Source of the DNA: Tetrapyrgos nigripes
Lineage: Eukaryota > Basidiomycota > Agaricomycetes > Agaricales > Campanellaceae
NCBI GenBank assembly: GCA_013368315.1
Contig: JAACJM010000003.1
Span: 558,001-622,000, forward strand
Direction: 5' to 3'
DNA: 64,000 bases
Part shown: in pieces, positions 1-12,396 of the stretch
How the letters are laid out: each line of letters begins with the position of its first letter
Position numbering within the stretch: the stretch's first letter is position 1
The notes under the pieces: model-generated
What the model saw: only the letters and a program-made list of their open reading frames with translations
The model's database searches: none
Told to the model about the DNA's origin: nothing
Program-made: the position numbers and the translations under genes

Positions 1-1219
1 TATTCAAACCGCAGAAGTTGTTATAGAACTATCAGACATTAGCACTTCGATTCTCGAATACTTGGTCGTTTTTGAAAGTTTCGCTTACCTGAACATATAC
101 AGCATCAAAACCCACAGCGTTAAGCACGTCGCCTAAATTGCCATCCTGCTCGCCAAATTCGTCAAAATGAAAGATACGCAGTGCGAAGGAGAATGGAACG
201 AACCGGGAAAGGGCATTGAGGCGCAGCTGTAACATAATATCTGGCATATGGGACTGAATATGAAGGCGGAGATAGGAAAGTGCGAACGAGGGCTTACGGC
301 TTGCTTGCGCCATCTGCGAGTGACCTTATGCGGGTCACGAAAGCGGCATAACCGGTACTTCCGCCGCCTTCGATATCTAAATCGACACTGGAGACGAGAT
401 GTTAAAGCCGAGAGCTCATAGCAGAACTACGTCAGGGGCGTACCCGTCAAGAACAGCATCTCCTGTAAATGAAGACTTCATGAGCTAGGCAAGAAAAGGG
501 CAGGCACCCACGACGTACCAAATGGCCTCGTATCACTAGAACCACCCAAGAAGAGATCCCAAACCAGCTCAGCAAAAGACTCTGCCTGCGCATCTGAAGT
601 GAACGTGGCGGCTCCAGTTGCTCCACCCATGCTTAAAGTCACTATCTTCCCCTTCGCCTGACAAGCCTTGATGTCGTCGGACATGAATTGACAATTGGGC
701 AGACTACTGCCTTGAAAGACGGGATTGTCGTTATTGTTGCAAGTCTGATGATAATCAGCATTTTTTCGACAATGCACAAGGAAGCAGAGCTCACATTCGC
801 CAGATTGATCTCGGGAAGATCCCCTGTACTGAAAAACACGTTCATAAAAGCCAGTGGGAAAGCATCAATTGTGGAGTCCTGAGTGTATGATAGATTGTAA
901 GCGCAGGACAGAAACCAGTAGAAGGACGGTCTAACTTGACAATACTCAGACAAGTTTCCTTGGAATCCCGCTGTATCAGTAGGATGACTCGCACCGTAAG
1001 AGTTCTGTCCGTAGTATCTGGTCGAGGGTCAGTGGGTTCAGCGCCATTAGGACCACAAAGGACTGCATTACACGGCCAACTGTTCAAGAAGAATTAGCGT
1101 TGCCCAGAGGCAGATGAATATCGACGCACGTTATCATTTCTGCTGGGGTCGAAAGCCGCCGACACGAAGGGAACAAGCAGTACAAGTGAAAAGTAGAGGG
1201 AAGTGGAGGACAATCTCAT
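1..1219 (-). CDS. GH18 class III chitinase, secreted (3' end beyond window)
   Basis: Endochitinase of glycoside hydrolase family 18 (hevamine-like class III), cutting beta-1,4-GlcNAc chains outside the cell. Exons on the minus strand: 1219-1130, 1079-1072, 1017-936, 878-795, 744-519, 462-444, 387-298, 240-204, 145-89, 28-1; all phases fit. Residues 1-21 form a signal peptide (MRLSSTSLYFSLVLLVPFVSA). The barrel motifs are visible: YYGQNSYG after strand 1, KGKIVTLSMGG (SxGG motif), the catalytic DGVDLDIE with its proton-donor Glu, and GFDAVYVQFYNN near the left edge. Two exons are only 8 nt and 19 nt, and both are needed to restore conserved residues (LAV-YYGQ and DAVLDG). The stop codon lies outside the window. 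Family assignment is certain; the physiological role (wall remodelling or nutrition) cannot be told. Confidence 0.93.
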
Positions 1220-3016
1220 CCTGGATTCGGTGACTCTAGTGAAAGACTGGGGTGTAGGTCCGAGTGAATCTAGGATGAGTTGGCACGCTCTTATAGCTCT
1301 GAGGGCCCCGGCATCAAATGGTCTTTTCCAGTTCCAGGCGAATTTATGTTTGGAACGGAGATGGATCAAAAGAGGGGATGAATATAAACTGCAGCATGAG
1401 AGGAATAGACCAAAGGTTGCGTTTCTCAAGCACTCTATTACACCTCCTTCCCATGTAGGATCAATCGAGCGGCGCGTATCCATGCATAGAAGAGAAATAT
1501 CGGCGTAGGAGCTGCGCATATGGTATTGCAGCTGACTAGTGAGCCAAATGATTGAGCATTTCCTCTTAAGACGAAGACTAGAAACGTTCTAGAAAACTGT
1601 GATATTGAGAATGAGGTCGCGGGCGTTTTGAGTGAGCAATCCTGATTTGGAGGCTCCAAAGGGAATCGTTCCGAGGGTCATTGAGTCTCTGGTCCGCGTG
1701 CTGGTACTCCACTCTCATGAATGGTCCGAGGAAAGGATAGATTGTCAAGACAGTCAAGTCGAGTAAACGAGTCGAGTACAATGGTGCTGGGTGCACAGCC
1801 ACGCATTTGTTCGTTACCAAAGCCCCTCAGTGAAGCTGTTAACCACAGTACAGTCTCATAACATTAGTATTAGCGTTTTGATTTAGTAGCAAACCATCCG
1901 AATTTCTTGAAACCCACTAGAGAACGACTATGACGCAGTAATGTCGGCCACAACGACTAACTCCGCTTCCACTTTTCGTTAATTCGATTCTTATTTTTAT
2001 GGAGGAGCCTCAATATTTGGCGCAGCAGAAAAGGCCTAATGCTTATGGGAAATCCATATCATTGCCATTTATGTTAATGCCATCATACTGTTACTCAATA
2101 TCTTGGAAGTGCCAGTCTAGTACTAGTAGAAAAAGGACATTGCAATGCAAGAGGTGTAGGGTGTAACCTGATGCAGAAACATCCCACGACAAGGTAGAGA
2201 CCGCGAAGTAGGTCGCTGAACAGGTCGAGATAGTCTCGTCGTCGCCTCAGACCGCTGTGCTTCATGTGCCAAGCATGAAGTTGTTGCGGGATTCAGTGTT
2301 CACTAGCACTCGCGATCTCTCGCGAGACAACTACTCCCTAGAATCGTCGTAAACGTCAGTAAGGTTTGGCAAGTATTGTCTCAGCTGTGTTCCCATTTGT
2401 CTGAAACGTGAAGCATGTTAGACAGCGCATCGAAAAGGTTTCGTTAATCTTGCCACTGGGAGTAGATCCCTTCTCTGCTTCTAGTGCTCGTTTCCAAGCC
2501 TTCATTTTGAAACCGAGGTCGACGTTGATTAGGATTTCGATCCAAGACCATTTTCCAGATGCTGTTGTACAAAGGAAGGCTGCTGGAAAAGACATCGTCT
2601 AGTAGATTTCCAGATTATGCCTTCGTCTTCAAAAAGTCCGTGCAGGAATTTACAGGCAAGGGATACTTGCGGCGAGTCCAGAGTTATCGCCGGTAGCCAG
2701 TAAAATTCGGATCAGAAAATAGAAGAGAAATTGGACAACCCAAGGAGTTTGTGACATCAACCAGCATCTCGCCGGTGCTGGAGGAAAACGTTTCCTCCCA
2801 TTCTTTGTCTTGACAGCAGTTGTGGGTTTGAAGGCGCTCTAATCTGACGTCTATGTGAGATCTTGAAATACAGTTTGAAGCAAGAGTAGATTGTCGAGAA
2901 AGCTTTGTAACAGGCCTTCGAAAAGTCGTTAACGTTCAGCCAGACATGTCGTCCAATCACGTGTCTGGGCGACGCGTACATTCTGCGAGCTCGATTTCAC
3001 TCTCATCTTCTCCCTC
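1220..3016. other. Intergenic, no gene recognised
   Basis: This 1.8 kb lies between the divergent chitinase and proteasome genes and must contain both promoters. Short open frames exist on both strands but none shows a known motif or a convincing exon chain. One minus-strand frame at 2356-2595 is open for 79 codons with ordinary composition, but I cannot link it to a family. Confidence 0.6.
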
Positions 3017-4064
3017 ATGGCTGTATATTCTCCTCCCGGATTCGACTTTTCCAACCAACTAAGGTATGCTCATTGTCATGGTAATGTATCCTGAATCTCA
3101 CATCTCGATAGAAACAACTTCCTGACCGAGAAGGGCCTGCCTCTGCCCAAAGCTACGAGTACTGGTACCACGATTGTAGGATGTTTGTTTGAAGATGGAA
3201 TTATTCTTGGTGCCGATACACGGGCAACGGAAGGACCTATTGTCGCTGACAAGAACTGTGAAAAGGTGCGTCTTCATCTTGACCTTATTGTCCGCGTATC
3301 ACAGACCATCTGTTCTCTTTCTTACCTGCAGATTCACTACATAACTGAATCCATCCGCTGCTGTGGTGCTGGGACTGCTGCAGACACAGAGTTTGTCACT
3401 GCTTTTATATCCTCAAACATGGAGATGCACGCGCTTACGCATGGGCGAAAGCCGCGCGTCGTGACCGCCATGACAATGTTAAAACAATACCTCTTCAGGT
3501 AGACCGCAATTCCCTCAATTATTGGCTTCAACGGCTGATCTAGATCTTATGCGCCTTCCCAGATATCAAGGTCACGTCGGTGCAGCTCTCGTTTTGGGTG
3601 GCGTTGACGTTACTGGGCCCCACCTTTTCACCATCCACCCTCACGGTTCAACCGATAAACTTCCCTATGTCACGATGGGTTCTGGAAGTCTGGCAGCAAT
3701 GGCCGTATTTGAAAGTAGCTGGAGACCAAACATGCCGGTGAGTTGGACCGTGTCCCGCTTGGTGTCACCTACCTAATGACATTACCTTTCACAGCGAGAA
3801 GACGCTCTCCAACTAGTAAAGGACGCCATCTCTGCTGGCATCTTCAATGATCTCGGCTCAGGTTCTAACGTCGATGCGTGCATCATCACTGCCAACCACA
3901 CCGAGATGCTGAGGAACGTGGAAATGCCTAATCAACGGGTGCAGAAAGAGAGGACATATGTATTTAGGAGAGGCACAACGGCTTGGAAGAAGGAAAGTAT
4001 CAGGAATTTGGTTGTTTCGGAAGAGACCACAGCCTTGGGTGCTGAGGCTATGGACACCACTTAA
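3017..4064 (+). CDS. PUP1: 20S proteasome subunit beta-2 (trypsin-like)
   Basis: Catalytic beta-2 subunit of the 20S proteasome (yeast Pup1, human PSMB7), responsible for cleavage after basic residues. Exons 3017-3063, 3112-3265, 3332-3498, 3563-3737 and 3795-4064 encode 270 aa. A 34-residue propeptide ends in STG before the catalytic Thr (TTIVG); counting from it, Asp17 (GADTRA) and Lys33 (NCEK) are in place, so the active site is complete. The C-terminal half keeps the beta-2 pattern [13 protein letters not shown] and the long C-terminal tail that wraps beta-3. Length and residues are those of the family. Nothing suggests damage. Confidence 0.97.
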
Positions 4065-7000
4065 GGGTGATGATACGTTTTCATCACAAACACTGTATTA
4101 CCTACTTGAGAACTTGAAGTCGACTTCAACATCAATAGAATAGCAAGGAAGTGTGTGTACAAGAGCATATTGTCTGTGCTGGTGAGGCGGCCCTGAATAG
4201 ATGCCTGTTTCTTCTAATGGTGGATCTCTTTGCTGAAGTTTGCTTGGTGTGGCAAGTTCAAGGGGAAAGTGCAGTGCTTGAGGCAACAGGCAGAATAAAT
4301 GACAGGGAAATCATCCCAACTAAAGTTTGTTCTGGGAAGTAAACAGCTAAGACAGCCAATACATTGGAGATTGACTGTTCATTGTGTGATTTGAAGCAGT
4401 ATACATGTTTTGAAAATTTGCCCAGTACTCAACACTACTCATCAGCTACTCATCAGCTACCTCCGGGTAAGGTCCATGACCAACTCAAAAAGGAATAGAA
4501 CAAAAACCTCTTCAATGGGGAAGAAGGCTGGCTGTAGGCCACTGTGCTGAAGGTGGATTCCAGAAAGGTATGGACACACAAATATGATGAGGACAGAAAT
4601 TCCAATGGCTTGCAAGAATCGGCGGAGCTAGAAGAGAGCATCATTTCAGCAGTTCAATGGACAAGAGAAATTAACTCGATGCACCCTGACGTAGAACGGT
4701 TCGACTTGAGGGTTTGCATGGTGCTGTGTGGCAGTGAGTCAGTCTGTGTGTAAGGTGCCCAGCTAATGAAGGAAGAAAGGGCGACAAACATCGATCACCG
4801 GGACGATAGCTAAGAACCACGCTCAGCTCAGACACAAGTGGCGGAGACAAAGAAAAGACCCACCTCGACGGCGAGTATTTTGGCGGTATGGATGATACCT
4901 TTTGAGTCGGATCGACTCTACGGTGTAGATTGTGTCCTTAGGCATTGGACGATGAGGATGATGGTGGGTGCCACTGAAGAAAGTTTGTTGACGATGGTCA
5001 AATTCTTAAGGGAATCGCGATACGGGGATCTGGTAGGTGACACAAGCATGACAATTCTTGATCTTGGGACCTGGAAAATATTTGGAATGTCCCTCTTCCT
5101 GATGAACCTTGGATGAACCCTTCCGAGTTTCCTTAATCACGAAATCGGATGAAACGGAATACAAGCTAACAAGTCAGAAATCCTTGACAGCCACTTCAGC
5201 AGCCAATCACGTTCTGTGTGTCCTGCCGCCTGCTCGCTTAGTATGACATTGAATTCACCCTGAATCCCGCCGGGCATCTCGCTTTCAGGAAACGCGTCGT
5301 TGCAAAATGCGTAGTATGAAGGAAGATCTAATTGATTTGGCCTGTGCGAGTCCTGTTCGAGTCAGAATAAATGCGTCGCGTTTTGTACGATATCGATGCG
5401 CAATTCCCCGTTGCGTGGTAGGGAGGAAAGGGTTCCAACAAGAGAGCCTTGGCTTGCGCCATCACATGTGATAGAAGTTCGGGACTCATCTGGGAGACCT
5501 GCCTATTTGAGCAGACAATGCGCCTTCACATGATGATGAAATTCCAGAATCTCGTCTAGAAGTCTTGGGAAGTTTTCCGAGCACGCTCCACGGACCCTAG
5601 CTATTGGGAAAAAAGCTGTAGATGAGAACACGAGGCGTTCCCCGAGCATTCAACGTAAGAGATGAGCTCAGGCTCAGGCACTGATCATGATTGAACGCTG
5701 GAGCATATTCCACAAATGTGTCGAAGGCGAAACTTAAGTCACGGCCGAAACAAGTGCAGTTCCTATGGAGATTTTGAATAACAGCTCCATGAAATCGAGA
5801 TACTTTGTATAGCGCACCGTCCGAGTACCTCCGAATCCGACTAATGCCGCCGACGAAAATCTTTTGAAGAGCCAAGTTGGTTCGGTTGGTTGAGACGATG
5901 TGACAAAAATAACGCGATCACGTGCCATACTTCGGTTCGTTCTTGAATCTTGACCGCGAGGATGAATCTAAAGGTTCAGACGAGATGGAACAGCTATTTT
6001 GCGACATCATCAGCATTAGCTCAAGAAGATCAATCAAAGCTTATACCCGAGGACCGATACCGATGGAAGAGAAGGCTGCTCCAACGTTGAAGATGAAAGA
6101 ACTTGAAGACCACAGATTGCTCAAGAGATTTCAGCTTTGCCTACGGTGCCAGCGTGCTTCAAGTTCCAGTGATGCGAAGTGCGACCGATATTGGGAGCCT
6201 GGAAGGATTTCAGGTACATAGGTGCGCCTCTCATAAGATGCTACCCATCCACGCATGCCCCACATTGTTCCTCGAGTCCGACCTCCCCCCTATCGACGTC
6301 TGAATGTCTCATGGATCCAATAACTTCTTGAATTACTGCCACAAATATGTTGCCGCAACAAGTCTGAGTGTGAACTTTGGAACAATAGGACAACAAAAGT
6401 TCAACCACCACCACCACCTCCAGCTGGAAACCATGTGTGATCCTCCAAGCTAGGCCAACAAATTGGAGAAGATCGAGACATCCATCAGGCCATGTCGTGG
6501 TCGTGATGTATGAGTTTGCGAGGCCCAGTCTGAGCTCCATTAGAGAGACTGAAATACCCTCGCCACCTAAAAGTCAACTTCGATTTTCGGGAAAGGCGGA
6601 TGGCTGAGGCATGGTGCCAAGGTCCAACATCCAGGCGGCATCCAGCAGTGATCAGAAATCGACGAGCTGATGAAGCGAAATACCTGGGACGTTTAGGACG
6701 ACTCTGAAACAACCAGTTTTAGAAAAAAACCCAGTTGGGCCGAAAATTTTGTAGCAGGAGCGGCCATTGTCTAGCCAGGTGTCTCAGACGTGGCTGAGAG
6801 TACCAGCACACCCAGGGAGGCACGAGGAAGTGAAGGAGACAGTTTTTTTCGCTGGTTCGGAACTACAAATACGATCAGGAGATTCGCACCCCCAAAAATC
6901 TCCGAGTCAGTACCTCCCCATTTTCCTGCCTCGAGTAGGTGTCACTTCTTGCTCGATTTGCCTAAACACAATTGCAGGTCTTGGCATTTATCCACGATTT

Positions 7001-8433
7001 TTTGTGGATTTTCTCGGAGCCATAAGTGGAGGTCTCGCATTCTTGCAGCTGCTTCAAGCCTGGCTCCTCAAGCGTATTCTTTCAGCCTAGGGCTCGATTT
7101 CAGATGTTGGCTGAGGGGTTCATACCGCTATAGGTACGACACCACTTCTTCAATGATCTAGCCTATAATTCATTCAACGATAGAAATCATTCTAGCTAGT
7201 TTGGTAGTGCTCAAGGCGCTCAAGCTGGAGTCTGTCTGTACTAGTACCCTTCGCCGCACATAGATTGAGCCCAGACTCGGATTCATGGTTGATTCTATCC
7301 CCTTCAGTGCGTATGCTCGACTGGATATTGGAATAATGCTCATCAACTGAGCATCCAGTCACCACCCATTTCATCTGAACATTCAGTCTCTACATTCATA
7401 ATGACTTCGTTTCTTGTCCGTCGACCCGAGCACTGAGAAAGCAATCTGAATCTGTATCATGAAGAACGAGATGGCAATGCGGCACCGGCATTCTCGGGGT
7501 GTTCTCCTTACTCACGATGAAGGAAATATCTTGTAGCCATTAAGACATTGAAGATCTGAATGGTAACCTGGGAAGAGTTCCAGACATAAACCTTATCTTG
7601 TGGGCGAGGGAAGAAAGGTATTGTGTGTGAGATTACAGTTCCTTAAATTTACAACGAGCAATGGGACAGCTATTAGCCATTCAAATCAGGAGTTTATGTG
7701 GCGAGATACAATGAAAAGGCTTCATCGGGATGAACATCTGGACATGAATCCAACAACGAAGCCCTCACACGCCGAAAATACAAAAATATCCGCTCGGCAG
7801 AAAGGCGTACAGAAACACATTATATCCTATATCAGTACAATGTCATCTATCCGTCGAGCGGATATTTTTGTCTTTTCGGCGTGTCATTGAATTGAAGATC
7901 TTTACGCGTGGGCGAGAAAGCCTTCGACGTTCGTCCAAAAGATGGTCGATCATTTCGCATTTTTCAAATGCTTTTTGAATCTCGGCGAAGGAGGGGACCA
8001 TAGCTTTGACATGACTTCATTTCAACGAGGATAGGCATCAGCAACGTCCGGGAAATGCCTAGTTTGAATGGCGCTGAAGGAGAGCGATGTATTTTTATTC
8101 GACGAAGAATGAGTCGATGAGAAAGGCATCACCGCAGTTTGGGAAGAAAGGTGGAAGAAAGGCCTCGTTGAATGGTGGGATATAGTTTTGACACCGTCTC
8201 GTTCAAACGAAGAATGGGACAGCGGGAATCACCCCAAAACTTCTCCTTTCAAAGAGGGTGCAGACCTTCTTGCTACTTTGGGGCAAACGCAAAGTGGGCC
8301 GTCGGGCCTGCCGCCTGCAAAACCAAAAGCAATCGCAAAGTTACGTGTTCCATCAGGCTGATTCGAAGTTTGAAGGACCAGCAGACCAATCCAAATCTTT
8401 TGCAAGCATTGTTGTATTCCACTTCGACATCTC
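4065..8433. other. Gene-poor 4.4 kb stretch
   Basis: No gene could be supported here. Open frames are short, lack splice-linked partners and show no family motif. A plus-strand frame at 4838-5116 contains the phrase TILDLGT near its end, which resembles motif I of a class I methyltransferase, but the Gly-rich loop that should follow is missing, so at most it is a relic. The only clear structure is the 118 bp inverted-repeat element at 7767-7884. The stretch could hold a long 3' UTR for PUP1, decayed genes or lineage-specific non-coding RNA. Confidence 0.5.
7767..7884. mobile_element. 118 bp foldback (MITE-like) element
   Basis: Two 30 nt arms, 7767-7796 and 7855-7884, are inverted copies with one mismatch. 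The outer end reads ACACGCCGAAAA and the inner end ATCCGCTCG. The 58 nt loop has no coding content. I see no clear target-site duplication, so this may be a solo MITE whose duplication has decayed, or a structured RNA/terminator hairpin. The near-identity of the arms argues for recent origin or for selection on the stem. Confidence 0.7.
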
Positions 8434-8971
8434 CTATTTATCCTTGGCCAGAATATCCTCTACTCGTTTGACCTTGCCTTCATTGCCTGTACCTGGAGCA
8501 ATTTCACGGTCGGTACGCGTACCAATGCGGATGTCGGTCGCGATTCGAGGCGCTCCTTGTGCATGTACTGCAGCATGACAGTCATGAATGGCTTTCGATA
8601 CTTGAGACCATGGGCCCTCTGGAAAACATTGAGTTAGAAAAGTAGATCACGTTAGAATTGACCGGCGTACCCAAATTAGTACCATACCCACTGGGCAAGG
8701 AAATCAATGAGATGTCTTTGTCGAGAAAGCCTAGCTTAGCTTACTGCATCTGAAAAAAGATATGAACTACATATACGAGGATTTTGGCTGGACTATAAGC
8801 TGACCTTGAACTGTAGGCCTGACTTTTCCAGTATTCGTTGACATTCTGCGATGTAATGGGCTACCGATGGTTCACCAGTGCCCATTGGAATAAGACAGAA
8901 ATCTGCCATTTGCATTAGAATGGACAAGCAAGAGCAGCTAGAAATTAACCTGCGACTGCGTAGAGATCCAT
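8434..8971 (-). CDS. ECM15: UPF0045 (ECM15-like, MTH1187/YkoF-fold) protein
   Basis: Small ferredoxin-fold protein of the UPF0045 family, to which yeast Ecm15 belongs; related MTH1187/YkoF proteins bind thiamine-like ligands, but the cellular role is not settled. Exons on the minus strand: 8971-8950, 8902-8805, 8749-8745, 8690-8671 and 8618-8434, giving 109 aa. The chain reads MDLYAVADFCLIPMGT, then YIAECQRILEKSGL, FKMHGYGTNLEGPWSQV and APRIATDIRIGTRTD, all family hallmarks. Exon 3 is only 5 nt (ATGCA) and supplies Met-His of the invariant KMHGYGTN motif; skipping it would delete the motif and shift frame. An internal ATG at 8909 is an alternative start, but the upstream 22 nt exon gives the better N-terminus. 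Confidence 0.88.
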
Positions 8972-9023
8972 GACGGAAAGGAGCAAATTGGATGCTGACC
9001 AATTTGAATACCCTCCATTACTT
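8972..9023. promoter_or_regulatory. 52 bp head-to-head intergenic promoter region
   Basis: Only 52 bp separate the inferred start codons of the UPF0045 gene (minus) and the EH-domain gene (plus). If the plus-strand gene started at the earlier ATG at 8970, the two coding regions would overlap by 2 bp. The promoters must therefore lie inside one or both transcribed regions or be shared. No TATA element is visible. Confidence 0.45.
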
Positions 9024-10672
9024 ATGTCGACGTCGGTGCAGAGTCGTGTAAAGGCCTTTGAATCGCTAGCGGGCTCATCTGCTCCCTCCCAAATGCATGA
9101 TTTGCTCGACCATTCTGCCCAAAATCTTCCCTATGCTCCTCGTCAACGAAAGTCACCCTCACCGTCTCCTCCAACCCTAGGACTCAAAACGTCCTTGATT
9201 GACCTGAAGGACTGGGTCGTCGATGACGGATCTCCTCCTCGAACCAATGGTTTTCATGCAAAGAAAACTCCGACAAAGACTACTTTCATACCGCCCTTGA
9301 TCAACCTGGACCCAGACTCGCCTCCAAAAACACCCAAAGCACCCCCTTTGCCGCCACGCAAACCATCCACGGGCAATCTCAGATCTTTCTCTTCCTCTTC
9401 ATTGCCTATTGCTAAGCATTCGGCTCCTCCAATCGCTACTCGTCGCTCAGACTCGTTGACTGTAGAGCACACCTACCCTCCACCACCCAAATTGGAACCG
9501 AACCGTTCACGTCATGCTCCTGCTTCTTCGGTCTCATCTTTCCAATCCGTCTCCCTATCCTCAGACACAGACCCAGGCACACCGGGCTCTGTGTCCTCCA
9601 ACTTCATTGCCACCTATCCCATCGACCACGACGATGACGCAATTAGTCTCGACGAATCTTTCGAAAATGTGTCCACCACCTCGTTGGGTAGTCCAACTAC
9701 CACCATTCTGAACAACGATTGGTCGAAACCTTCTTTACCACCGCGTCCATCCGCATCCACTTCGACGTCATCGAGTTCCGGCCGTCGTCCGCCACCGCCT
9801 CCACCACCGTCTTCTTATGCAGAACGGTCTTCAGCGTCAGACCGTTCTTCGCTTCTCAGTAATAAGAGTACTCTTAGCTCTGCGAGTAACACAACGGCCA
9901 CATCCTTTACATCAGCCTCTACACATAATCCATCCATCCGCTCCCTCAAATCTCCTCCATTACTACCCTTGAAAAATCCTACTCTTTCACCACTCCCCAA
10001 CCTCACAGTCAATTCCCTACCTACCACCCGTCCAACGCCTATACCCTCTGCTGTCCGGCCGAGGTATGAGCAACTCTTCAACGGTATTGTTGTGCAGAAA
10101 CGGAAAGCACAGCTACTGCGGAATCGGGAATGGGAAAAAGCAGGCCGACCTTCATTGCTTAGTCCGGGCCCATTATCACCTCGAAGGACGAGACCCGGGT
10201 GGCGGGGTTTGTCTATTGACCTGATCACTGGCGGTGACGATCTCTTGAATACATCCGACTCTACTGGTCAGAGAGGAATAGAGACCAACGAGGAATTGGA
10301 TGTTGACACTCATGTGGGTCCAACTGAGAGACTGGAGGGATACATTGTTAGGATCGTATGGAGTAGGTCCAAGTTACCAAAGGAGAAATTGGGCGCTATT
10401 TGGTGAGTGGGTTCGAGTGTGTCGTAATTCCACGACTAATCTGCCTGTTTTATTTCTCCAGGAGTGAATGTGATCCTTCAACAAAGGGCTCTCTGGACCG
10501 CGACAGCTTCTGTAAAGGAATGTGGCGCATAGATGAGGAGCTACGCAAGAGTCAGATGGGTATTGGCAGGGTTCCGAGTTCTCCTGCGACATCCATCTCT
10601 AGTATCACTAGCAGCTGGACAACTGTCGGCCGCACACCCATACAGATGAGGTCTAGAGATTTTCTTCGTTGA
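9024..10672 (+). CDS. EH-domain protein, IRS4/TAX4-like
   Basis: Two exons (9024-10402, 10462-10672) encode 529 aa. Residues 1-370 are Ser/Pro-rich and probably disordered, with SH3-ligand-like stretches (PPLPPRKPS) and poly-Pro runs. A basic segment (about 355-385, QKRKAQLLRNREWEK) precedes a C-terminal EH domain (about 430-510) with the pattern WSRSKLP..KLGAIW..CDPSTKGSLDRDSF..GMWRIDEEL, closest to the EH domain of fungal Irs4/Tax4. Those proteins act in phosphoinositide and cell-wall signalling and rDNA silencing in yeast. I take the second ATG (9024) as start because the first (8970) lies in the divergent neighbour. EH identity is firm; IRS4 orthology is probable. Confidence 0.8.
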
Positions 10673-11161
10673 GGCAGCGGGATCCTGCTGAATTGATCAT
10701 TTTTGTGACCAATGAGGAATGGCCTGCTGCTTTCATCAAGACCCGGGCTCAGGTCATACGCAATGGCGGCGGGACTATCTGCGCTTTTCACAGCGTTGCG
10801 TTTACTGCATCGTCCCGGCCCACCGTACATTCGATGTCATAGCATTTAGGGAGAAGGCGGCGAAGAGTTACCTGAGTATTCTTTGGCACACGCGACACGT
10901 TCCTTTGTTATTTTCTATTCACGTACTACACAACGCTTTGAGGACGTCTCTTTCATTCCTTTAATGTGTTCCAGTACATAGGAAATAGGAACGGCCACAC
11001 GAAAATATGGGTAGTACTCGCCACTCTTTACTGCTGTAGCTCTAAGAGAGACTAGAATAGTAATTGTAATGATCCACGGGATGCAGACGTTCCCACCATT
11101 ACATTGTACAGCTGACTGTCACCCTGCGCCAAAATTTGGCTGTAATCGACTCTCATTAGAC
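10673..11161. other. Intergenic, no gene recognised
   Basis: Spacer between two tandem plus-strand genes. It should hold the 3' UTR of the EH-domain gene and the promoter of the Rab6 gene. No repeat or conserved frame was found. Confidence 0.5.
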
Positions 11162-12103
<942 letters not shown>

Positions 12104-12396
12104 TCCGTACCGCATACCTTCCCGGTGTTGCTACGCTGCACCTTGCAGGCTTGCCTTGCATTCTGTATTCACGTACTCACCTACTTATATATTCGACATC
12201 TGTTCTTCCTGGATCCATTAATTGTATGTTGTAGGTATTTACTGGGTTTAGATAACCACCAGCAAGCCATTCCCTTTTACACTGATATAGCTACATTGGC
12301 TGAGCCTCCGAAGATACTACAGGGTCGAGATAAGTAAGGTATACATACAGATACAACTGTTATAGCACTTGCTTCGTCAACCATCGGCTTGTTTGG

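Noticed and set aside
4838..5116. Possible EFM4/METTL10-like methyltransferase relic (TILDLGT)
   Set aside because: Only one short phrase fits motif I, the following glycines are missing and no neighbouring exon matches, so it was not called.
5340..5380. GTTCGAGTC-like segment resembling a tRNA B box
   Set aside because: No A box, acceptor stem or cloverleaf can be formed around it.
5597..5928. Overlapping minus-strand frames of 64 and 92 codons
   Set aside because: No motif, no splice-linked partner, and two frames overlap in the same sequence; likely chance.
9254..10228. Minus-strand frames opposite the EH-domain gene
   Set aside because: The low-complexity Ser/Pro-rich sequence gives long shadow frames; no family motif.
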